A stretch of 6,811 bases of DNA, from contig JAEWMT010000119.1 of assembly GCA_023393095.1 (NCBI GenBank), positions 1 to 6,811 of the forward strand, in the 5' to 3' direction. The DNA is from Bacillota bacterium (lineage in GTDB: Bacteria > Bacillota > Clostridia > Lachnospirales > Lachnospiraceae). The notes beneath the pieces were generated by a model. That model was not told where the DNA came from. It searched no databases and worked only from the letters and a program-made list of their open reading frames with translations. Below are positions 1-6,341 of this stretch, piece after piece. How positions within the stretch are numbered: position 1 is the stretch's first letter; each line of letters opens with the position of its first letter. The position numbers and the translations under genes were made by a program.

Positions 1-612
1 ATACAAGGTTTTAACATAAGGTAACGGCTGATATACAAAGATGTTGTCCACATAAAAAGTATGCTTCGGTAGATGAATTCCACAACTTTTCAGCAGTTTT
101 GTACGATAAATCGTAGAATGCATCAGAATGTTCTGGCTCTGTTTAAAATGCATGATGTTATCCCATGTAAAAATCTGATCCTTGGGAAGTGCCCAGTTAT
201 AATTAATTACCTTCTTTTTCTTTGCATCTACCTTTTCATAAACATAATTCGCTAGAAATAAGTCAGGACTGTTCCCATCAGCAATCAGGTTTTTAAGTAC
301 CTCCATTACCTGTGCAAGGGCACTTTCACTTACCCAATCATCACTGTCAACGACCTTAAAATACAAGCCCGATGCATTTGCCAGACCTGTATTGACAGCT
401 TCTCCATGACCTCCATTTTCCTGTCTGATTACCTTAATTATATCCGGAAATTTTGCCTGATATTCCTCCGCAACTTTCTGAGTATCATCGGTAGAGCCAT
501 CATTAACAATGATAATTTCCATCTCATCTCCACCGGATAATAAAGTATCAATTGCATGGCTCATATAGGCCGCCGAATTATAGCATGGTATTGCTGCTGT
601 CAGTAATTTCAT
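1..612 (-). CDS. Family 2 glycosyltransferase, N-terminal part (C-terminus lies beyond the left edge)
   Basis: Translating the minus strand from the ATG at 612 gives 204 codons open through the window edge, starting MKLLTAAIPCYNSAAYM. This is a GT-A fold, inverting family 2 glycosyltransferase. The opening strand is followed by the nucleotide-binding motif VNDGSTDDT (residues 36-44), the segment QENGGHGEAVNTG (64-76), and the metal-binding DxD motif in VVDSDDW (87-93, D89 and D91). Such enzymes use a nucleotide-sugar to build cell-surface polysaccharide, teichoic acid or glycolipid. The donor and acceptor cannot be read from this fragment. There is no signal peptide, so the catalytic domain is cytoplasmic; any membrane segments would be in the missing part. 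The start is well supported by AAGGAGG (618-624) five bases upstream. It is separated from the aminopeptidase gene by 560 bp of repeats and a long hairpin, so it is probably transcribed separately. Confidence 0.93.
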   Translation of the reverse strand, partial: MKLLTAAIPCYNSAAYMSHAIDTLLSGGDEMEIIIVNDGSTDDTQKVAEEYQAKFPDIIKVIRQENGGHGEAVNTGLANASGLYFKVVDSDDWVSESALAQVMEVLKNLIADGNSPDLFLANYVYEKVDAKKKKVINYNWALPKDQIFTWDNIMHFKQSQNILMHSTIYRTKLLKSCGIHLPKHTFYVDNIFVYQPLPYVKTLY

Positions 613-617
613 ACCTT

Positions 618-624
618 CCTCCTT
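618..624 (-). promoter_or_regulatory. Ribosome binding site of the glycosyltransferase
   Basis: The minus strand reads AAGGAGG, near-full complementarity to the 16S rRNA 3' end, five bases before the ATG at 612. It fixes the start of the glycosyltransferase. Confidence 0.85.
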
Positions 625-640
625 AAGACTGTTCTTACGG

Positions 641-892
641 TTAACCAATTCCATCTTTTATACATTATTCCATTCTAAAAACCCAAATCCATCTTTCAAA
701 TCAGCTTCCATCATCTAATTAATTCCTACCTTATAAATCAATCCCCATCTTTGAAATCAATTACCATTTTTTAAATCAATTACCACCTTATAAATCAATT
801 CCCATCTTATAAATCAATTCCTATCTTTTAAAATCAATTCCTATCTTTCAAAACAATTCCCATCTTTTAAAAACAATTCCCATCATAAAACT
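641..892. repeat. Degenerate 19-20 bp tandem repeat array, about 13 units
   Basis: The plus-strand unit is close to CAATTCCCATCTTTTAAAT. Aligning on the CAATTCC core, copies begin at about 646, 663, 684, 702, 720, 739, 758, 777, 796, 815, 835, 854 and 874. The period is a steady 19 or 20 bp from 720 onwards; the first four copies (nearest the glycosyltransferase) are more diverged and spaced 17-21 bp. The array fills most of the upstream region of the glycosyltransferase. The period is not a multiple of three and neither strand carries an open frame through it, so it is noncoding. It resembles a minisatellite formed by slippage; a run of regulator or promoter-like sites is also possible because the period is close to two helical turns. 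Confidence 0.8.
657..686 (-). promoter_or_regulatory. Weak candidate sigma-A promoter for the glycosyltransferase
   Basis: On the minus strand TTGGGT (681-686) is followed after 18 bases by TATAAA (657-662), which would start transcription roughly 40 bases before the ATG at 612. The elements lie inside degenerate copies of the tandem repeat. The -35 match is only moderate and the region is very AT-rich, so this could be chance. It is offered as the nearest plausible promoter. Confidence 0.25.
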
Positions 893-935
893 CTAACAAT
901 TATTACATAAATATCAACTAAAAAACATGTTATCC

Positions 936-1154
936 CGTAACTGTTGTTATTATATTTTTATGATGGCGCCTTACGGTGAGTTGGTCAATTCACTTATGGT
1001 TATCGAATAAGGTATCGTACAGAAAAACGCACTGTCTGACGAGCCTCGCGAGGAGTTTGCGTTTTTCTGTACTGCCTTACCTTATGAGAAAACCATTAGT
1101 GAATTCCAACTCATCCGTCGAAGCCAGCATGAAAATATAATAACAACAGTTACG
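936..1154. repeat. 219-bp long inverted repeat (MITE-like element or long structured RNA)
   Basis: The two ends are perfect 23-bp inverted repeats (936-958 and 1132-1154), beginning CGTAACTGTTGTTATT. Inside, the arms 959-1016 and 1073-1131 remain largely complementary, with paired blocks such as GAGTTGG, AATTCACT, ATGGTT and ATAAGGTA. A second perfect 15-bp stem follows (1017-1031 with 1058-1072, GTACAGAAAAACGCA), and the loop contains the self-complementary CCTCGCGAGG (1044-1053). There is no ORF, and the centre is much richer in G+C than its surroundings. Size, perfect termini and lack of coding capacity fit a miniature inverted-repeat element. I could not see a clear target-site duplication at its borders. 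It starts 18 bases behind the aminopeptidase stop, so it would be copied into that transcript and could end or stabilise it. Distinguishing a mobile element from a resident RNA needs copy number. Confidence 0.8.
1017..1072 (-). terminator. Possible terminator-like core of the long hairpin, downstream of the aminopeptidase gene
   Basis: On the minus strand, downstream of the aminopeptidase stop at 1173, a 15-bp perfect stem made of an A-rich arm and a T-rich arm (ending GCGTTTTTCTGTAC) encloses a 26-base loop with CCTCGCGAGG. The A-tract/T-tract arrangement is reminiscent of a bidirectional intrinsic terminator, but the T run is inside the stem and interrupted, and the hairpin is part of a much larger palindrome. 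The role is inferred from position. Confidence 0.35.
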
Positions 1155-1172
1155 CTCAACACCTTAATTCCC

Positions 1173-2288
1173 TTATATCAAATTCTCCGGATTTAAACAC
1201 TCCAGTTCTTTCACTACGAAGCGTCCATCCTTTCTGATCAGAACATCATCAAAATATATTTCGCCGCCACCATATTCAGGTGTTTGAATGCAAACAAGAT
1301 CCCAATGAATTGCAGAAGAATTGCCGTTAGGCGCTTCGGTATAGCAATTTCCGGGTGTGAAATGAAATGAACCCATTATTTTTTCATCAAACAGGGTATC
1401 CTTCATCGGTTTTAGAATATAAGGATTTACACCAATAGCAAATTCACCAATATAGCGCGCTCCTTCATCAATATCCAATATATGATTAATACGGCTGCTA
1501 TCATTTGCCTTTGCCTCCACGATCTTACCATTCTCAAACCGGAAGGAAATATTCTCAAAGGTAAAGCCCTGAAATACTGCAGGGGTATTATAGGTTAAAG
1601 TACCATTAATGGAATTCCTTACTGGTGCTGTATAGACCTCTCCGTCCGGAATATTCCGATCCCCCGCGCAGGGAATAGCAGGAATATTTTTAATGGAAAA
1701 GCTAAGATCCGTGCCTGGCCCGACAATTCTGACTCTATCAGTCCGGTTCATATACTCAATCAGACTTTTCATTGCTTCGCCCATCTTAGAATAATCCAAA
1801 TTGCAAACTCTGAAGTAAAAGTCTTCAAAAGCCTCAACGCTCATATTTGCCAACTGAGCCATAGCATCATTTGGATATCGAAGCACTACCCATCTGGTTT
1901 TCTTTACCCTGATATCATGGTGAACCGGAGTCTGGTAATAGGTTTCATATAAATTCATTTTTTCCGAAGGAACATCGGCAAGCTCCGATATATTATCCGC
2001 TCCGCGCACAGCAACATAACAGTCCATTTGATCCATCTCGGCTGCATCAATTTTAGCCATCAGTGACATCTGTTCTTCATTACAATTTAAAAGTATTTCT
2101 CTCTGTAACTTTACATCGGTATAGTGTACAAAAGGAACTGCCTCTACTGCATATACCTCTTTCACCAGCTGCCTGGCAAGATCCTTCGTAGAAGCCCCGA
2201 TATAATGGATACAAACCTTATCCCCCTTTTTCACCTCCATGGAGTAATTAACCAAATTATGAGCTAATACCTTAATTCTTTCATCCAT
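1173..2288 (-). CDS. M29 family metal-dependent aminopeptidase (AmpS/PepS type)
   Basis: The 371-residue protein is a near-full-length member of peptidase family M29, cytoplasmic dimeric aminopeptidases that trim N-terminal residues from peptides with a pair of divalent metal ions. Expected landmarks are in order. An N-terminal domain (about 1-180) contains VKKGDKVCIH (19-28). The catalytic domain carries NIPDGEVYTAP (212-222, metal ligand E217), GEFAIGVNP (281-289, E282), GSFHFTPGNCY (306-316, H309 and Y316) and SAIHWDLV (325-332, H328 and D330). These match the family's two Glu, two His, Asp and Tyr active-site set, so the enzyme should be active. M29 members are usually about 370-415 residues, so this is a compact form. 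The ATG at 2288 is preceded by TAAGGAGA (2297-2304) at a good distance. It lies 66 bp behind the membrane-protein gene with no terminator visible between them, so co-transcription is likely. A housekeeping role in peptide recycling is inferred. The symbol is left empty because ampS, pepS and ampT are used inconsistently for this family. Confidence 0.95.
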   Translation of the reverse strand: MDERIKVLAHNLVNYSMEVKKGDKVCIHYIGASTKDLARQLVKEVYAVEAVPFVHYTDVKLQREILLNCNEEQMSLMAKIDAAEMDQMDCYVAVRGADNISELADVPSEKMNLYETYYQTPVHHDIRVKKTRWVVLRYPNDAMAQLANMSVEAFEDFYFRVCNLDYSKMGEAMKSLIEYMNRTDRVRIVGPGTDLSFSIKNIPAIPCAGDRNIPDGEVYTAPVRNSINGTLTYNTPAVFQGFTFENISFRFENGKIVEAKANDSSRINHILDIDEGARYIGEFAIGVNPYILKPMKDTLFDEKIMGSFHFTPGNCYTEAPNGNSSAIHWDLVCIQTPEYGGGEIYFDDVLIRKDGRFVVKELECLNPENLI

Positions 2289-2296
2289 TTTATTCG

Positions 2297-2304
2297 TCTC
2301 CTTA
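2297..2304 (-). promoter_or_regulatory. Ribosome binding site of the M29 aminopeptidase
   Basis: The minus strand reads TAAGGAGA, eight bases before the ATG at 2288. The 66-bp gap it sits in is AT-rich and shows no convincing promoter or terminator, which favours read-through from the gene upstream. Confidence 0.8.
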
Positions 2305-2354
2305 TATTAAAAAATTATGATACGAAATCATTCCTTATTATTAAGTTACTATGA

Positions 2355-4895
2355 TTACTCCTCCAGATAGGAAAGGAATACATTACCGGCCTTATCAAAC
2401 AAATTTGTACTGTCCTGAATACCCATTTTTCTCACAATACTGGTTGTCGGATCAATTACCATAATATTAAAAGCATCATATCCATAAATGATAACCGCCT
2501 TTTTAGAATCAGTCATGGCAATGACCGGTCTGCCCTCGGATACATAATATAGTGCGTCATCAAGAGTAATTCCGGTTAAACGCACCGGTGTATATTTTGA
2601 GTGTTTTTTAAATATATCGTAAGCAGAGCTGTTGTCCGTATTTAGCTGATTCATAGATACGGTAATACCCTGATATTCCAGTACCAGTTTGAGGCAGCTT
2701 GCTACTGTATTGCTCGAGGATGGTGACCATGGTAAATCTTTCAACCTGGAAATTGAATAACTTGGTAATCTTATTCCCCTCTCCCAAACCAATTGTTGGT
2801 TACTATTTACTACTACACCGATGCCATCCCTTGCTTTCTCAATTGCATCTGCCGCCTTTTCATAGGCACCAGCAATACCACCCGGAATATAGGGATAATA
2901 ATACAGATGTTTTTGCTCTCTTTCCGGTAGTCTGATCGTGGGATCCTTTGATATTATCGTATTGGTAGTATATAGTGACTTTGGAACCTTCTCCATAACA
3001 AAACCGGTTGGCAGTGACATATAATATTCCGTAAGTGCCTGCTCAGATACTCTGGAGTGAACGTCTATTATCGCTGTTTTTGACTCCTCCTGATTCATAA
3101 TATAGTCTTTTGATACGGATTCATAGGTGCCATTTGCACTCTTCTTAACCCTGCGTAGTTCAACTACATTATCCTTCACCGTAATTCCAGTAACGTAATA
3201 GTTCTTCTTTTTATAGTTCTTTAAAATGGTTTTATCAACAGAAGCAATATTTACAGTACTAAGCGGTGCGAATATGCTTCCATCAATCGAAGAAGTAATA
3301 TCATCTTCTCTTACAAATCCATAAATAATATTGTTATCTATCATATCCAGCAACCGGATATTATATCCATTTTCGGCACTGATTGACTCTGTTTTTCCGG
3401 ATTCCAAATTCATAATGCTGATATTTTTCGATTTTTTCAGATTAGAGTTTTCCTGCCAAACTACATAATCAATGTCCTTCAGCATAACTACCTGGTTCTT
3501 CCTTATATCCGTTGCGATTTCAGATATTTTACCGGTTGTCAGATTATAAGCGTAGATTGTATCATACATCTGAATATAAAAAATATTATTAGCATTTATA
3601 TAACATAATTCACCGATATTTTCCTTCAAGCTCTGATAAGGTTCTTCCGCTGGAATATAAACCATCTCTTCAATACGCTGTTCTGCCCGGATATAATGGT
3701 AAAGTATTACCCCTACTCTGCCCTCATATTGACCCCGGTTCATATAGCCGTATACAAGGAAATGTATATTGCCTTCTTTATCCATATCCAAAAGGCGGAT
3801 ATCATGCTGGTCATAATAATCCCTTAAATAATTAGGCTCTTCCTTTTTAAATGAGAATACTCTGGTAATTTCATTTTTTTTCATATCATAGAAATACAAA
3901 TCCTTATTTCTTATAAATGCCAGTTTTTTAGGATCCTCTCCAGCAATATAGTTAACTGATTTATCCGAGGTAATACCCAGTTTAAATTCACTTTTAGATA
4001 AACTTGCCAAACTGGTATCAAAGATTGCTTCCATGTGGCGTTCATAATTACGAAGGTACATCCGGTCAGGAGAATAAGCGACACGATAAAATTCGGTTAC
4101 GTGATACCTCTCAGTAGCCCCAGCAACCTTAGCCTCAATATAATAATTTAATTCAACTGAAGCCGAATCCTGATATACTTCCTTTACCGTAGGAATGATA
4201 TCAGTTAATATAACCGGTTTCAGTTTTCCCCAGCATACCAGATCGAAGCTAGAATGAATATTGACATAGGACAAGGAAGAATTATCTGCATTACTTAAGG
4301 GCTCTAAATACTTGATAATGTCTTCCGCCTTATTCTTATTTATAATAGTATTCTGAAAGTATTGAATAAAATCTAATATTTCTTTTAAATGCTCTACGTC
4401 ATATATTTTAATACGTTGGTAATAATATATTTTCTGGCTTTTACTGGTAATCAGCGTAATTTTAACCGCATATTCCTTACCGGAAGTCAGCTGAGAATTC
4501 AACTTAATTCTGGCTGACTTCTTGTCCTCATTCTCTTCAAATACGCTAATTGAATTAGATTCAATTAATGTATTTCCAACAAACTCCCTAACCTCATAGT
4601 TTAATTTTTTAATTTCAGGACCACCTTTACCGAACTGCACCGCAAAGGTCTTATCCGTACCCAGTGGAATAACAGACTCTCTAACCAAATTGGCTGCCAT
4701 ATTGGTACTGTATCCATGTAACATATTAATTGTACTATTGTCTTTCTTTATTGTAATCAAAGGAAACTTTGATGATTTCATCTGTGTGGTATTATCATAG
4801 TTAAACTTAACCTCTTTAATATTCCTGCCAAAATAAATAAGCGCTCCCGTAAATATAACAATTAAAATAATTACCCGATAAATATGCTTTAACAT
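2355..4895 (-). CDS. Membrane-anchored protein with propeller-like repeats and a degenerate C39-peptidase-like C-terminus; function unknown
   Basis: The 846-residue protein starts with a single membrane anchor (about residues 5-22, IYRVIILIVIFTGALIYF) with little before it, so the bulk should face the outside. No lipobox or clear signal-peptidase site is seen. Residues 40-165 look all-beta and end in a short helical segment (about 168-200). Residues 310-610 show repeated strand patterns with blade-like segments such as LYFYDMKKNEITRVFSF, IYAYNLTTGKISEI and ISIMNLESGKTESI, which suggests a beta-propeller. Residues 672-846 resemble a peptidase C39-like (papain-fold) domain: NTVASCLKLVLEYQG (729-743) aligns with the family pattern DCGPACLAMVLEYYG, and EGRPVIAMTDSKKAVIIYGYDAFNIMVIDP (787-816) with the His/Asp region. 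In that alignment the catalytic Cys is T730 and the His is K799, while D815 remains, so it is probably not a protease. It could bind peptides or cell-wall material. It follows the methyltransferase gene by 32 bp, and its GGAGG site (4901-4905) supports the start. I recognise no named family for the whole protein. Confidence 0.88.
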   Translation of the reverse strand: MLKHIYRVIILIVIFTGALIYFGRNIKEVKFNYDNTTQMKSSKFPLITIKKDNSTINMLHGYSTNMAANLVRESVIPLGTDKTFAVQFGKGGPEIKKLNYEVREFVGNTLIESNSISVFEENEDKKSARIKLNSQLTSGKEYAVKITLITSKSQKIYYYQRIKIYDVEHLKEILDFIQYFQNTIINKNKAEDIIKYLEPLSNADNSSLSYVNIHSSFDLVCWGKLKPVILTDIIPTVKEVYQDSASVELNYYIEAKVAGATERYHVTEFYRVAYSPDRMYLRNYERHMEAIFDTSLASLSKSEFKLGITSDKSVNYIAGEDPKKLAFIRNKDLYFYDMKKNEITRVFSFKKEEPNYLRDYYDQHDIRLLDMDKEGNIHFLVYGYMNRGQYEGRVGVILYHYIRAEQRIEEMVYIPAEEPYQSLKENIGELCYINANNIFYIQMYDTIYAYNLTTGKISEIATDIRKNQVVMLKDIDYVVWQENSNLKKSKNISIMNLESGKTESISAENGYNIRLLDMIDNNIIYGFVREDDITSSIDGSIFAPLSTVNIASVDKTILKNYKKKNYYVTGITVKDNVVELRRVKKSANGTYESVSKDYIMNQEESKTAIIDVHSRVSEQALTEYYMSLPTGFVMEKVPKSLYTTNTIISKDPTIRLPEREQKHLYYYPYIPGGIAGAYEKAADAIEKARDGIGVVVNSNQQLVWERGIRLPSYSISRLKDLPWSPSSSNTVASCLKLVLEYQGITVSMNQLNTDNSSAYDIFKKHSKYTPVRLTGITLDDALYYVSEGRPVIAMTDSKKAVIIYGYDAFNIMVIDPTTSIVRKMGIQDSTNLFDKAGNVFLSYLEE

Positions 4896-4900
4896 CTATA

Positions 4901-4905
4901 CCTCC
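4901..4905 (-). promoter_or_regulatory. Ribosome binding site of the large membrane protein
   Basis: The minus strand reads ATGGAGGTATAG directly before the ATG at 4895, with GGAGG five bases upstream. The site sits in the 32-bp gap after the methyltransferase stop, too short for a terminator plus a promoter, so the two genes are probably co-transcribed. Confidence 0.8.
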
Positions 4906-4927
4906 ATGATACCTTGAGCCTATTCTG

Positions 4928-6142
4928 TTATCTTTCCTTTAAAAGATTTGAAAGACATGGAGAAACTCCTAAAAATTCCATACAGTTTTTTAATTCCGCT
5001 TCTTTATTCCCGGTAAGCTGATCCGCCTTACTTCGCTTTACAGCTCTGATTAATATGTTCTTCGGCGTATGTTCCATATCAATGAATTCCAGCAGCTGCA
5101 CTCTATAACCCTGTGTCTCTAAAAGCTCTGCTCTAAATGCATCCGTTATTAAGGCTGATATACGTTCCTTGACGATCCCATATTTTAAAATAGGCTTCAA
5201 GGTTGTATTCTGTATCTGTCCATTCAATTCATGCTGACAGCAGGGCACCGACAGGATAATCTGTGCTCCCCAATTAACAGCCTTATATAAAGCATAATCT
5301 GTAGCTGTATCACAGGCATGCAGAGTAACCACCATATCAACAGAAGTACTGCCCCGATAGGAGGCAATATCTCCTTCCAGAAAAAGAAGCTTATCATAAT
5401 GATATTTCTTACTTAATTCATTACACTTTTGTATCACATCTGATTTTAAATCCAAGCCAATGATATTGATCTGGTAACCCTTTAATATTCTAAGATAATA
5501 ATACATAGCAAAGGTCAGATATGATTTTCCGCAACCAAAATCAAGAATTGTAAGTTCTTTTCCCTTTTCTAAATATGGCAGGATATCTTCAATATATTCC
5601 AGGAACCGGTTGATCTGCCTAAATTTATCAGACTTTGCTTTCACTACAAGTCCATCTTTGGTCATAACCCCCAGATCAATTAAGAAAGGAAGAGGTTCTC
5701 CTTCTTTAAGAATATAATTCTTTCTTTTGTTGTGTAACATCGCCTCATCATTTTTATTATCAGAGATTATATCATTATTTGTATCGCTATTTTTAGTACT
5801 TATTTTTACCAATTTATGATTAACAGTTACTTTACCTTTTTTACTAATCAGGAGAATCACTTTCTCTTTTCTCGTAGTTATTTCTGCCTGACGAAAGAGT
5901 CCCTCAAACCAATCCGGCAGCATATTGATTAATTCCTCACGAAGATAATTCGAATGAAGGACTTTACTACCTATATATTCGGAAGCCTGATAATACAGTT
6001 TATCCTTTAACATTACTGGGCGGATTTTTATTTTTAATAGTTTCTCTCTATCAGATGAATTACTGATTATTATATTATTCAAATCATTGTTTATTGTATC
6101 TTCAAACACTTTTCTAATCAATTGATCCATTATTTCGTCCAT
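4928..6142 (-). CDS. Class I SAM-dependent methyltransferase (Methyltransf_32 / METTL25-like type), substrate unknown
   Basis: The 404-residue protein has a Rossmann-fold methyltransferase domain in its second half. Motif I is ILDFGCGKSYLTFAMYYYL (199-217, the SAM-binding glycine loop). The acidic residue that binds the ribose is D231 in IIGLDLKSD (227-235), LEGDIA (255-260) is the next SAM contact, LHACDTATDYAL (274-285) is the motif IV region, and SVPCCQHEL (298-306) follows. The pair HACD...PCCQHEL is characteristic of the Methyltransf_32 family, whose members are poorly characterised; an RNA substrate is often suspected. Residues 1-140 are less typical: a lysine-rich region with an Asn/Asp-rich low-complexity linker (about 117-133). 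KNYILKEGEPLPFLIDLGVMTKDG (141-164) leads into the catalytic part. No signal peptide is present, so it is cytoplasmic. It is the first gene of the likely three-gene unit. Start choice is uncertain: neither the ATG at 6142 nor the in-frame ATG at 6130 has a strong ribosome binding site. Confidence 0.9.
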   Translation of the reverse strand: MDEIMDQLIRKVFEDTINNDLNNIIISNSSDREKLLKIKIRPVMLKDKLYYQASEYIGSKVLHSNYLREELINMLPDWFEGLFRQAEITTRKEKVILLISKKGKVTVNHKLVKISTKNSDTNNDIISDNKNDEAMLHNKRKNYILKEGEPLPFLIDLGVMTKDGLVVKAKSDKFRQINRFLEYIEDILPYLEKGKELTILDFGCGKSYLTFAMYYYLRILKGYQINIIGLDLKSDVIQKCNELSKKYHYDKLLFLEGDIASYRGSTSVDMVVTLHACDTATDYALYKAVNWGAQIILSVPCCQHELNGQIQNTTLKPILKYGIVKERISALITDAFRAELLETQGYRVQLLEFIDMEHTPKNILIRAVKRSKADQLTGNKEAELKNCMEFLGVSPCLSNLLKER

Positions 6143-6163
6143 TCCATTTATTCTATCATGAAC

Positions 6164-6186
6164 TCACAGATATTGACAGGCTGTGA
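6164..6186. promoter_or_regulatory. Small inverted repeat in the methyltransferase leader, possible operator
   Basis: TCACAG (6164-6169) and CTGTGA (6181-6186) form a perfect 6-bp inverted repeat around an 11-base centre. The same place holds an 8-bp direct repeat, TGAACTCA, at 6159-6166 and 6184-6191. It lies 22 bases upstream of the methyltransferase start, downstream of its candidate -10 element, where a repressor site would act. Nothing identifies a regulator and the repeats are short. Confidence 0.25.
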
Positions 6187-6237
6187 ACTCATTCATTCTC
6201 TATTTTAATGTCTTTTCCCTGATAGTACAACCTAATT

Positions 6238-6243
6238 ATTATA
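6238..6243 (-). promoter_or_regulatory. Candidate -10 element for the methyltransferase operon
   Basis: The minus strand carries an exact TATAAT, which would give a leader of roughly 90 bases before the ATG at 6142. The hexamer 17 bases upstream (TAAAAC, 6261-6266) is a poor -35, so support rests on the -10 alone in AT-rich DNA. Confidence 0.3.
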
Positions 6244-6287
6244 AATTTATCTTAATATTTGTTTTATGTTAATATAGTTCCAAATTT

Positions 6288-6315
6288 CACATTCCATTTC
6301 CCATTGCATATATTA
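6288..6315 (+). promoter_or_regulatory. Putative sigma-K (mother-cell sporulation) promoter of the repeat protein
   Basis: CACA (6288-6291) is followed after 15 bases by CATATATTA (6307-6315), an exact match to the published sigma-K -10 pattern CATAnnnTA with an acceptable mACm -35 and spacing. Transcription would start near 6322, just ahead of the AGGAG site at 6330, giving a very short leader. The elements are short and AT-rich, so a chance match is possible, but the position relative to the gene is right. Confidence 0.4.
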
Positions 6316-6329
6316 ATTACAAAAAGCTT

Positions 6330-6334
6330 AGGAG
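6330..6334 (+). promoter_or_regulatory. Ribosome binding site of the repeat protein
   Basis: AGGAG sits seven bases before the ATG at 6342. It decides the start: the frame is closed upstream by TAA at 6270-6272 and no other ATG in this frame lies between. Confidence 0.8.
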
Positions 6335-6341
6335 TACTTAT

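Noticed and set aside
73..255. 60-residue plus-strand frame
   Set aside because: It lies antisense within the glycosyltransferase coding region, which has clear family motifs; no ribosome binding site or recognisable protein features.
641..892. CRISPR array
   Set aside because: The repeats are directly adjacent with no unique spacers, are degenerate, and have no cas genes nearby.
927..1163. Target-site duplication around the long palindrome
   Set aside because: The bases just outside 936 and 1154 (TTATCC and CTCAAC) show no matching direct repeat, so insertion cannot be shown from borders alone.
2699..2935. 78-residue plus-strand frame
   Set aside because: Antisense shadow of the large membrane-protein gene at the C39-like region; composition is not protein-like.
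6173..6201. Sigma-A promoter from the exact TTGACA at 6173-6178 on the plus strand
   Set aside because: No acceptable -10 hexamer lies 16-18 bases downstream; the nearest AT-rich word, TATTTT at 6201, is 22 bases away.
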